NCBI GenBank assembly: GCA_033557685.1
Contig: JAWQRN010000504.1
Coordinates: forward strand, 1-28,875
Length of the DNA: 28,875 bases
DNA from: Sperchopsis tessellata
Taxonomy: Eukaryota > Arthropoda > Insecta > Coleoptera > Hydrophilidae
Reading direction: 5' to 3'
Shown: in pieces, positions 20,283-28,875 of the stretch
Layout of the letters: every line of letters starts with the position of its first letter
Numbering within the stretch: position 1 is the stretch's first letter
Made by a program: the position numbers and the translations under genes
Notes under the pieces: generated by a model
What the model saw: the letters and a program-made list of their open reading frames with translations, nothing else
Databases searched by the model: none
Told to the model about the DNA's origin: nothing

Positions 20283-21680
20283 CTATGCGTTTTGAATGTT
20301 AGCGATCATTATGGCGATTTTGTCTACTGTGGCTCTGAATAGACCAGGTTCAAAGGTTTTTTTAGCCACGACATCCTTCTCTTTCAGAGTCCTCTTCTTC
20401 CTTTTACCTTCCCTTGCAGTATTAGTTGTAATAATTCGTACCTTTGTAAAGTCCTCATTATATGCCCTGGGTATTCCAGCTTGCTTGTTTTTATTATTAC
20501 CATCAATTCTTCTTCTTTCCATATTCTTTGCAAGATCTTTTGGTTGGTGATGTGGTCTATCCATGGGATTTTAAGTATACGTCGGTACAGCCACAGCTCG
20601 AATGCTTCTAGTTTATTGCTGGTCGCATCTGAGAGTGTCCAGGACTCTACTCCATATAGGAGTACTGGAAATATATAGCACCTTAATAGTCTGACCTTTG
20701 TTTCGATGTGTAGGTCATGGGTTTTGAATACCTTTGCCATCTTCAAAAATGCAGATCTGGTTTTCTTTATTCGGCATTTTATCTCCAGTGAGTGATCCAA
20801 CGTTTCATTTACTGATGTCTCTATAAATGAGTATCTTTGAATTCTTTCGAATCTTTTGCTGTCTACCAGTAGGTGATCGTGATTGTTTGTGAAGACTACT
20901 ATGTACTTAGTCTTCTTAACTTTGAGTGTGAGTCCGTATCTTCGACTGCTTTCCACTATTTTATTCATCAGCTCTTGGAAGTCATCCAGCATATGGCGGA
21001 TGCCTCTGTATATTTGTATGTCTTCCGAGCATTCTCCTTGAATGTGTATGGAGGCAGTCTGATTCCAGTATAAGGTGCTGATTATTTTTAGGTCTCTGTT
21101 TTCCATTCCCATCTCTCAGAAAATGTCCATCAGTTTGCTGAACCTTGTCAAATGCCTTCTGATAATTGGTATATTTGGACTAACACTTGAAGACTGAAAA
21201 GTGCTTATCTTGTTCCCATAGCATTTCTGAATCTAAACTGTGTTCGGCTAATAAGTTCTTCATATTTTCTGGTTATTCTTCTGTGGATTATTTTTAGAAA
21301 GACTTTCAGTAGATGATTCGTTAACCTTATAATGCGGTAATCGTTGCAGTGTTTAGCGTTCGTTTTATTTGGTAAAATTATAAACGTGGATGTTAACTAT
21401 TGTTCTGGTATTTCCCCTTTGACGTATGCCCTGTTAAAAACCGTTGCAAACCAACGGATTTCTTCTTCGTCAAACAATTTTTCTTATCGTCTTTGCGACC
21501 TGATCATGCCGCCTAGATTGCTAGGCACAGACGGTTGTTCCATCTTGTCGTTTTCAAAAAGTTCGGTCAAGCATGTTTTCCACACATCCATTATTTCTGA
21601 TTTATCGACAATGATCTTACCATCTGCATTGTGTAACCTTCCTACTGTGTTTGACCTGTAGATTTTTGCAGTCTCCCTTT
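20283..21680 (-). mobile_element. RTE-like non-LTR retrotransposon with internal RT deletion
   Basis: Minus-strand blocks run from MEQPSVPSNLGG (about 21530) through HCNDYRIIRLTNHLLKVFLK (about 21330), KYEELISRTQFRFRNAMGTR and YQKAFDKVQ (about 21150) to an intact 242-codon frame at 21112-20384. That frame starts GMENRDLKIISTLYWNQTAS. It jumps from IQIYRGIR straight to HMLDDFQELMNKIVESS, skipping the QGC...YADD core that intact elements have between these blocks. It then continues RLLRCYIFPVLLYGVESWTL and ends near GKVKGRRG; a shifted frame carries the last residues, MIANIQNA, to TAG at 20283. The catalytic aspartates are lost, so the copy is dead despite its open frame. Confidence 0.85.
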
Positions 21681-21689
21681 AAAATATTT

Positions 21690-22165
21690 AAACTTTCTAA
21701 CTTATTGTATTCATACATTTTATGAACAAACTTTTACTTCTCTATAATTAATTTACATTTGTTAACCATCAATAAACAGTCAAATGATTTTGATTTTAAA
21801 GACAACTGATATTATTTTGTACGTGCATTCTCAGCAAGGTTGTATTGTGAATTAGATTTCTATAAATAGGTAAATAATTACATATTTTTTATATAAAAAA
21901 ACTGAATGCCAAGGTTAATATAAATGTAAATACAAAAAAGTAATATATAATAGTACATGGGAAACATCTATTTCGACATGGAAAGGATATAATTTTTGTT
22001 AAATAATTATCTTTCGTATTTTTACATACTGTACTGATCTACAGAAGCTTACATGGTCGTCAGTGCTGAACATTGTGACATTGAATCGAATTTATATCTT
22101 TAAATAAATAACAAGTGGGAAATTTAATAATAGTGTTAATTTAAGTGTTTATAAAATTTGGTATA
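21690..22165 (+). promoter_or_regulatory. Presumed promoter and 5' UTR of locus C
   Basis: AT-rich sequence between the RTE relic and the ATG at 22166. A TCAGT initiator-like element near 22058 would give a 5' UTR of about 110 bases; no TATA box about 30 bases before it is convincing. Confidence 0.25.
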
Positions 22166-22365
22166 ATGTTGTTGTTTATATCATTAATCTTATTGGTGAC
22201 TTACATTTTCGTAAAATTGGTGTCGCCACACCAATACTGGAGTAAACAAAGTGTACCATTCGTAACACCAGTGTTTTTTTTGGGGAATCTTGCACCTAGT
22301 ATGTTTAGAACAAAATTTATAGGCACTTTAGTGGATGAGTATTATAAAAAATTTAGTGATAAAAG
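22166..22365 (+). CDS. Cytochrome P450 (CYP9-like) locus C, exon 1
   Basis: The start is the ATG at 22166, with A at -3. An earlier GTG in the same frame is not needed, and a TAA precedes it at 22142. This start gives exactly 200 nt to the donor AAAAG|GTAGTT, matching 16116-16315 in length and phase. The peptide MLLFISLILLVTYIFVKL is an ER signal-anchor. PFVTPVFFLGN is the hinge region and YYKKFSDKR leads into the split arginine codon. A TCAGT initiator-like sequence lies near 22058, but no convincing TATA box is visible. A dead mariner sits about 85 bases past the donor, inside intron 1. Confidence 0.82.
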
Positions 22366-22450
22366 GTAGTTACTCAAAAATGCTATTAAATTGATTCACT
22401 AATTTTCACTGTGGTAAATAGATTAGGTGGACGAAAAGGTGATGGATGTA

Positions 22451-22470
22451 CCAGGTCTGTAAATATGAAA
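22451..22470 (+). repeat. Mariner left terminal inverted repeat
   Basis: Twenty bases identical to the reverse complement of the right end; the match stops at base 21. Confidence 0.95.
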
Positions 22471-23614
22471 CCGGAATTTGTTCATAGATGACTCTAGTTG
22501 TCAAAGTAGTGACTGTCAAACCGCGCCATTGGCGCCTTTTTCTTGTGTTTACAATTGTCAAATACTTTTAACTCATAACAATACAAGTTCCATACAACAA
22601 CATATTTTTTCGAAGCGTTGAACATGTCGAATTTTGTGCCTGAAAACTATGATTTGCGGACAGCATTGATTTTCTGTTACCATTTGAAGAAAACTGCTGC
22701 AGAATCGCATCGAATGCTTGTCGAAGCTTCCGGTGAGCATGCTATTGGCAAATCACAGTGCTTTGAGTGGTTTAGAAAATTTAAAAGTGGCGATTTTGAC
22801 GTGAGAAACGAAGATGACGCTCAAACGCAACAACTACTCGCGGATTAATTAAATGTGACACGAGAAACCGTCTCCATACGTTTGAAAGTCATGGAAAAGA
22901 TCCAGAAAGTGTTAAAATGGGTTCCACGTGAACTGAATGAAAGACACCAGGAAAACCGAAAAGCCACTTGCGAAATGCTGCTCGCCAGGTACAAAAGAAA
23001 ATAATTTCTCCATCGAATTGTAGCTGGCGATGAAAAATGGATATATTTCGAGAGTCCTAAGCGTAAAAGATCATGGGTAACTCCAAGTAAACCAACGACA
23101 TCGACTGCAAGGCCAAATCGTTAAGGACGGAATACAATTATCTGTGTTTGGTGGGATCATAATCTATTGTGAGCTGCTAAAACCTGGCGAAACCGTTAAT
23201 ACTGAACGCTACCGACAGCAAATGATGGATTTGAACCAAGCATTGCATGAAAAACGACCAGAATATCAAAAGAGGCACCACAAAGTGATTTTGCTTAATG
23301 ATACGGCAAAACCGTTTAAGTAAATGATTGAGGCGTTTAGTTGGCAAATACTTTCGCATGCGGCTTATTCACCAGACTTGGCTCCATCCGATTACTACTT
23401 ATTTGCATCGATGGGATACGCAATTCACTTCATACAAAATGTACGAAAATGGCTTGATGATTGGTTTGCCTCAAAAGAACAACAGTTTTTTTGGAGTGGC
23501 ATCCATAAATTGCCAGAGAGATGGAAAAATATGTAGCTAGCGATGGGCGATACTTTGAATAAAATATTTTTTACCATTTTCATACAATAAATGTGTATTT
23601 CCTATACAAAAAAT

Positions 23615-23634
23615 TTTCATATTTACAGACCTGG
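23615..23634 (-). repeat. Mariner right terminal inverted repeat
   Basis: Exact reverse complement of 22451-22470, followed by the TA target duplication. Confidence 0.95.
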
Positions 23635-23636
23635 TA

Positions 23637-24140
23637 TGATAAAATAATAATGTTAAAAATGATGTAAACGACAGAAACAAAAAAAAACAACGCTCATAAG
23701 AACCAGATATTGGAGTCCGGCCAAAATTCTGAAATTAAATCTGCAAACAGGGTTTGTTGTAGCAGTGAAAAATATAAATACATTGAAAATTATGTTAATT
23801 TCGAGTACAATAAATGTGTAACAAAAAATACCCAAATAATAATAAAAAAGAATTGCAAATGGAGTGTTTTACAGGAGGTGTAAAAATTATATACACAAGA
23901 AAAACAAAAGAAATTGTGGATGCATTTAATTTACAAACAGGATTTTAGAAAAACTAAAAAAAAAATTAACAAAATTTGAAATGACTTAAATATATAACCA
24001 GCATTATCAAAAAAATATTTAAACATCATGATTATCGTCATCACTACCATCATCAGCGTCATCTTCATCCTTATTATCATCGTCAGTTTCACTAGTTACA
24101 TCTGGAATAGGAGTCCCGAATGGTTCATCCCTTAATACGA
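23637..24140. other. Intron 1 of locus C, mostly unrecognised
   Basis: AT-rich. 24019-24090 is a diverged ATC/GTC trinucleotide tract, which on the minus strand reads as a run of aspartates and glutamates. Confidence 0.5.
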
Positions 24141-25083
24141 TTGTTTTGCTTCTTTGGCCGTATATGAACGTATTATTTTGATATTTTATTAAATCAAATA
24201 TCGAGAAAACCGTCCAAGTCAATATATTAAATACATAAATCAAATACGCATCGCAAAATTTAGGAACAAGCCGAAATTGCAGTGTTTCTGTCATTAAGAC
24301 GTCATCAGCACTACTATTGTTAGTAATTAGCTGTACCCCACGAACGAATACATATGTGATTCCTTTTATATATGCTTTAAGATTGTGAGTGAGCATATTA
24401 TGAGAGGTACCGCAATGTTTCAATGTTGCAATTGAATAATCATTACGTTAATTTGAAATTAATCTACACGATATTGCCATTTTCGCATGATAATAATAAT
24501 TTGTTGCTTCCTTGGCCGTACATGAATGAATTATATTGATATTTGATTAAATCAAATATCGAGCAAACCATCCAAGTCAGTATATTATTTTTTGCTTTTG
24601 ATTTATGTATTTAATATATTGACGGTTCATTACTTAGTCCTAAGTCAGAACATAGTAGCTTTATAACATCTTCGGACAACTTAGATGGTGGTTTTTAGGT
24701 AAACCTTTCTAGTGTGTTTCTCTCTATAAAACTTGAAATATTTGTTCCTCCCTTTTTGTGCAACAAATATTTATTCTAATGCAAAAATGGCAGTTTCCTG
24801 TAGATTAATATCTAATTAGCGTAATGATAAACATTGCGATACCTCTCATAATATGCGCACTCACGATCTCAAAGCATATATGCAAGTAATGAAAAATGTA
24901 TTCGTACGTGGTGTACAGCTAATTACTAACAAGAGCAGTGCTGATTACGTCTTGATGACAGAAGTCCACTGCAATTCGGCTTGTTTACCTTAATTTTGCG
25001 ATACGTCGTTCATTTCTGTATTTAATATATATTGACTTGGCCGGTTTGCTCGATATTTGATTTATCAAATAATAAAATATCAC
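24141..25083. repeat. Large fold-back of an unrecognised repeat family
   Basis: Arms at about 24178-24488 and 24778-25083 are inverted copies, by eye about 85% alike. The 289-base spacer holds a further direct copy of the outer part (about 24501-24582), which is itself followed by an inverted piece at 24594-24623. Shared landmarks include TTAGTAATTAGCTGTAC, CATATTATGAGAGGTA and CAAGTCAATATATT. A fourth copy starts at about 28758. The family is not one I recognise. It has no reverse transcriptase or transposase motif, and no clear target duplication was found. It lies inside intron 1 of locus C. Confidence 0.8.
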
Positions 25084-25854
25084 AAAAAATATATGCACTT
25101 TAGTTTCAATTTGTTTTCAATATTTCGATTCTACTTATATGCCGCTAAGTGAACCACAAAACAATACAAAAATATTGCATTTCAAACTAGCCAACTATTT
25201 GCCTCAAATTCTGAAGACAAATTAGCATGGACATCGTGCATGCCGATTTCCAATCCAAAACCACCTGGGAGGGTTATTGTAGTCATTCCTAGAAGGTTTA
25301 TAATGTTGCCTTTCAGGCATATCAGGCCTATATTAGAAAGTTGACAAGACTTTTAGCCGGTGGTTAAGATTTCTGGCCCACTGTCCAAGGGAATGATTGC
25401 TGTCCATGATTACGATATATATGCTTAGTTATTGGTTCTAGAGATATATAATCGTAAAATAAAAATTACTAAGGGTGTTGAAATGGAAAAGAATGATATG
25501 GTAATAGCATTGGAAACTGAAAAATGCAGTATAATTTCATGAAAAGATGAGCCTGGAAGTTGAAAGTGAGGAAGATTAAATAAGTTGGGACAATTCGATA
25601 GTAAGAGATCTCACAGATCCAAAATGATTTGTATTAGCCCGCATGATCATTTTACTCTTGATTTGATGTATTGGAGCATGAGGCGATGTGTTTAAGACAT
25701 ATCCCTATGTGTAACCCTATATAATGATAATAATTCTTCAAATAGCCTCAAGACACAAAAAAGTATGGTTCATTATCATGACAAATTTATTTTCAGAAAT
25801 GCGAACAAAAATGCCATATTAAAATAAAATCATTGGCATGTATTAAATGTAATA
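25084..25854. other. Intron 1 of locus C, nothing recognised
   Basis: No exon, transposon end or coding frame that I can support. Confidence 0.5.
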
Positions 25855-26060
25855 GACTTCCACGGTTAGTATCTGTATGAATGTTGTTTCCGGGTGGAAA
25901 CCGTGTAGAGGCTATAACAAGTACCGACGTTTCGTCCACTGTTGTAAGGGATATTTTCAAGGCGAGTGATGTTACTTCAATAAACGAATTCACTGCACTG
26001 ACCAGTGTAGTGAATTCAGTGCCTCTACATGGTTTCCACCCGGAAACAATATTCATACTT
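25855..26060 (-). repeat. Penelope-like terminal repeat with nested palindromes
   Basis: An outer inverted repeat pairs 25875-25912 with 26021-26058 (few mismatches). Inside it 25986-26000 pairs with 26003-26017 around a 2-base centre, one mismatch. Between them, on the minus strand at 25962-25923, is CCTTGAAAATATCCC...GTGGACGAAACGTCGG. A related block at 12789-12829 sits beside a Penelope RT fragment, which supports the assignment. GAAACGTC and the CTTGA box fit the hammerhead-like layout, with the first box imperfect. Confidence 0.6.
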
Positions 26061-26099
26061 TCACTGGCATGTAATTTACTATACACTATCACTTGATAA

Positions 26100-26879
26100 T
26101 ATTTGATAATAATTATCTAATGTATATATGTTCAAAATAAAATTGACATTTGTATATAATAAAAATATAATCTAATCAAATTTTTGGGAGCTATCTGTTA
26201 TCTTAATTACACAAAGCGAAAAACATGTTGTAGATATCCAAATATATATTTACTAATACTTCTAAATAATCCAATTTTTTACTCTTAATATAAGTGATAA
26301 TTATTATTGTAGAGATAAAAAATTAATTATTATATGCATGAGAAACAATAAAATGTACCCACTAGAACATTTTAAAAGGGATCCTAAGTGCATAGTCAAA
26401 ATAAGTATTTTTAAGTCATACCACCATAAACACTATACTTTCAACTATGAGATGCCTTATTGCATTTGATTCTACAATTCATCTACAATTTAGATATACT
26501 ACATTTGCAAACTGCAAGTTTTAAGGCTATATTTATTCTTCAATATAATTCTACTACATTCGAGTATTGACTTGAAGAATTTTAATTTCAAGTCGTCATA
26601 AAGAGTACATGAAGAACATCTTGTGCTTAATGGTTAAAACCGCAGAACAAAAATAGTTTCACTGTTAGTTTCTCTTTTATTATTATTTAACTATAAGATG
26701 AATATCATTGGATAATTTCTATTATTTATAAGATCAGAAATTATTTGGTATAATAATATGAACAGTTTAATAGTTCCAGTCGGATGATTGATACTGAATT
26801 TTAGACAGTAAACAGCCAGGGAGGTATGTCAAGCAATTGGAAGTTGAAAACCATCATCCCCTTCTCTGAATTTTCTGAG
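26100..26879. other. Intron 1 of locus C, nothing firmly recognised
   Basis: AT-rich and non-coding. It lies between the Penelope-like terminus and the Penelope RT fragment, so parts may be the 3' region of that element. Confidence 0.4.
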
Positions 26880-27600
26880 GAAACATAACAGCTCTCAAAC
26901 CAAAACTTTGGTATCTGCGATCGTAATCTTGATTCCATATCCATTTGATAGAAGAGCATTAGTAATGCAACTTCTGGGAAAGTAGAGATAATATGAAAGC
27001 TTGATATACGAGAGAATTAATCACAGATATTTTCTGATAAGGGCAATGATGTGGCGATACGTACATGTAGCTATTGGTATGGATGGGCTTACGACAAACC
27101 AAATGGAGAGGTGAACCAAAGAATTTATGTTTCAACAATACATCTTCGAAAGGAAGGAAGTTAGATAACTCAATCTCCATCATAAAACGAACTTTTGGAT
27201 GTTGTGAATTTATGTGATTAAAGACGGCATATTATACTTGTCACACAGGTAACAGAACCAGTAGGTGGCTTTATATCAGATGACGATTGCCCAAAAGCCT
27301 TCATGAAAATATTGGCAATGATACTGGAGAACGGGACCCAAAGCAGCTCCAGAAAAATTTTCATGGGAATGATTCATACATTTGTACCAATTGTAATGAC
27401 AATCGGTCGAAGAGGTATCAAAGGTTTATACACCTTAAGTACACCATATAAACGAGGGATTCGAGAATCGTGGATAATAATCTTTTTCTGCACTTGTGGA
27501 TCAAGGGTAGATCTTTTAATTTCATTTGTGACCAATTTCTTCAACTTGTATGTAGAGTCGGACGTAAAACTTTGATATGTAATATGTTACAAAATATCTA
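26880..27600 (-). mobile_element. Penelope-like element, RT relic with palm deletion
   Basis: Minus-strand blocks in order: STYKLKKLVTNEIKRS (about 27560-27510), IPRLYGVLKVYKPLIPLRPI (27450-27395) then VITIGTN, SSIIANIFMKAFG (about 27340-27295), MEIELSNFLPFEDVLL (27180-27130), CRKPIHTNSYMY and HHCPYQKISVINSLV (27090-27010). These match the Penelope RT plus the following linker. Between TIGTN and the ANIFM block only a few residues remain, so motif A (DVESLFTSIP) is deleted. No YVDD is readable after ANIFM. The GIY-YIG domain is not seen. Frames are broken. The open frame 27990-27775 may be an N-terminal piece, but I cannot confirm it. Confidence 0.78.
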
Positions 27601-27990
27601 AAACAGTAGAATCGTACAATATATCACAACAGTAGCGTTACTCTAATCCTCCGACGTTATAAAAATCTACTCATTCGAGTTTTCAGAAGGTATTAAAATT
27701 ATTTTTGGGCGGTTTGGACAGTTCTTAGGAGATAGTGACTGTTTGTGGGATATAATAACAGAGCTGTTTAGAAGCTACTGTAAGTCATACCGTATTAAAA
27801 TCATGGATAGTTTCCGCCCAGAGTCTAGAATGGCGCAGCAAGTATTCAGACGGGTTTTATGAAATTTTACAGCTGTGATCAGCAATTTCATGTAATTGGA
27901 TGATATCATATATGTTGTAGATAGTAGTTCTCTAAGTGCCTTTATTCTGTCGACAAGGAAATAACAGAAATAAGATATCGTGTGAGTCAT

Positions 27991-28432
27991 CGATCCTTTC
28001 TCATTTCAATTGCTGTGATTTATGAAGTGTTTGTTACAAGCAGATGTGGCCTTGGTAAAACAAATGCAAAATAAATGCCCAAATTGTTCCTATGAGTTAC
28101 GAAGAAAAAACAAAAACTGATGATTGTGATTAACTTAATATGTACAAAATATGCTGATTATTTGTTTGTTGTACTAATTGTTAGTGAGTTGAAGAAAATT
28201 GCATGTATCATGGAGAATTTTGAGAACTTGGACAATTCTGCTTGAATTTTTGTAAGAATTTTTTTATGTTTATAATATAAATTAAGAACCTTAAATGTAT
28301 TCGAAGCCCAATTTATGTGTAGTTTAATGCCAAAAATAAATTGATATCAATGTAATGAAAAGGATGAAAAAAAAAATGATTCACTTAAAATAATCAACGC
28401 AATTTTGTTAATAACAGACTCTTTATTTGTAG
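27991..28432. other. Last part of locus C intron 1
   Basis: Non-coding. It ends in a pyrimidine-rich tract and the AG acceptor at 28431-28432. Confidence 0.6.
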
Positions 28433-28596
28433 ATATTTTGGAGTATACCAGTTTTTAGCACCAACTTTAGTACTGAAAGATCCGGAACTAATTAAAAAAA
28501 TCACTGTAAAGGATTTTGACTATTTTCCAGAACATAGGACCTTTGTGGAAGAAGATGCCGATCCTCTCTGGGCCAAAAATTTATTTGCTAGCAAAG
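28433..28596 (+). CDS. Cytochrome P450 (CYP9-like) locus C, exon 2
   Basis: Acceptor CTCTTTATTTGTAG and donor AAAG|GTAAAA bracket a 164-nt exon, the same length as locus A exon 2. It reads YFGVYQFLAPTLVLKDPELI and then KDFDYFPEHR. By hand I count about 16 nucleotide and 7 amino-acid differences from 3781-3944. It fits the split arginine codon left by the first exon at 22365 and equally that at 16315. Exons 3-6 lie beyond the right edge, so completeness cannot be judged. The first 50 or so bases of the following intron are also alike, showing that the duplication included intron sequence. Confidence 0.85.
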
Positions 28597-28757
28597 GTAA
28601 AAAAAACTAAATTTAATTTATTTAACATACAATCTCTTGTAAGTTGACGAAAATGCACTATTAAGTAGTATGAATTCGTCTCGGAAAAGCCACACTGTTA
28701 ACAAGAATAACATTCATTTTGGATAAGAATAAAGATTATTGATGAGAGTGTAATTTT

Positions 28758-28875
28758 AATATTTGATGAAATCAAACATCAAGCAAACCGGCCAAGTTGA
28801 TATATTAAATACAGAAATGAACTATATATCGCAAAAATGATGGGAACAAACTAAATGCAGTGGACACGTGTTTCT
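28758..28875 (+). repeat. Partial copy of the fold-back repeat family
   Basis: Starts ATTTGATGAAATCAAACATC and continues AAGCAAACCGGCCAAGTTGA, TATATTAAATACAGAAATGA, matching the arms at 24178-24488 and 24778-25083. It is cut by the window edge and lies in intron 2 of locus C. Confidence 0.75.

Larger units (their letters stand above)
22451..23634 (+). mobile_element. Mos1-like (mauritiana-type) mariner, dead copy
   Basis: A 1184-bp element with perfect 20-base inverted ends (CCAGGTCTGTAAATATGAAA) and TA duplications at 22449-22450 and 23635-23636. The transposase starts at ATG 22624: MSNFVPENYDLRTALIFCYH, then KKTAAESHRMLVEASGEHA. The frame stops at 22846, 23002 and 23122, then shifts near 23160. 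DDD positions can still be read: GDEKW (D at 23029), LND (23300) and PSDYY (23390). The last two are only 29 residues apart instead of 34, an in-frame 5-codon loss. Compared with Mos1 a stretch of about 20 codons is also missing after KSGDFDV. The copy is non-autonomous at best. It lies in intron 1 of locus C, same strand. Confidence 0.95.

Noticed and set aside
20296..20550. Hydrophobic plus-strand open frame
   Set aside because: Antisense to the C-terminal part of the RTE element, whose motifs are unambiguous.
22145..22165. Earlier GTG start for locus C exon 1
   Set aside because: The ATG at 22166 is a standard start and gives exactly the 200-nt exon length seen at 16116.
25793..26096. Open frames on both strands over the Penelope-like terminus
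   Set aside because: The palindromic sequence yields frames on both strands; neither has a recognisable domain.
27303..27575. 90-codon plus-strand open frame
   Set aside because: It is the complement of the Penelope RT blocks read on the minus strand.

Overview
This is an AT-rich, intron- and repeat-laden stretch of an insect nuclear genome, most probably a beetle. The order is inferred from the CYP9-type cytochrome P450 exons and from the mix of mariner, Tigger, RTE/CR1-like and Penelope-like elements; nothing in the window proves it. There are no bacterial features: coding sequence is split by GT-AG introns, and most long open frames belong to decayed transposons.

Host genes. All three P450 loci lie on the + strand in tandem. 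Locus A (3781-12114) has five exons, with conserved splice phases, running from the residue after the first-exon junction to the stop codon. Only its first exon is missing, presumably left of the window. Using the 200-nt first exons of its neighbours, the protein would be 529 residues. All P450 signatures are readable: WxxxR, I-helix AGFDTA, ExxR, a PERF-like segment and the heme-cysteine loop. Locus B (16116-16315) is an intact first exon with nothing attached to it. Locus C has a first exon at 22166-22365 and a second at 28433-28596, then leaves the window. Exon 2 of A and C is about 90% identical by hand comparison, and the similarity runs about 50 bases into intron 2, so A and C are recent duplicates.

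Transposon load. 1-532 is a fold-back with arms of about 205 bp. 1630-3240 (+) holds decayed non-LTR retrotransposon sequence. 4990-6030 (-) is a second, CR1/Jockey-like relic. 6744-7848 is a mariner inside intron 2 of locus A. 12780-13190 is a Penelope-like fragment. 13310-15083 (-) is a Tigger/pogo relic. 15540-15800 (+) is a retrotransposon tail. 17880-19510 (-) is a broken copy of a repeat-associated arthropod protein. 20283-21680 (-) is an RTE-like element missing its catalytic centre. 22451-23634 is a dead Mos1-like mariner inside intron 1 of locus C. 24141-25083 is a large fold-back of an unrecognised repeat that recurs at the right edge. 25855-27600 holds a Penelope-like terminus and a broken reverse transcriptase.

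How it fits together. The only likely functional products are the microsomal P450 monooxygenases. The repeats have expanded the introns without breaking any visible exon. The most unusual signals are the paired first exons upstream of one exon 2, the recurrent hammerhead-like motif attributed to Penelope-like termini, and the two fold-back structures. I found no new enzymatic or defence system.
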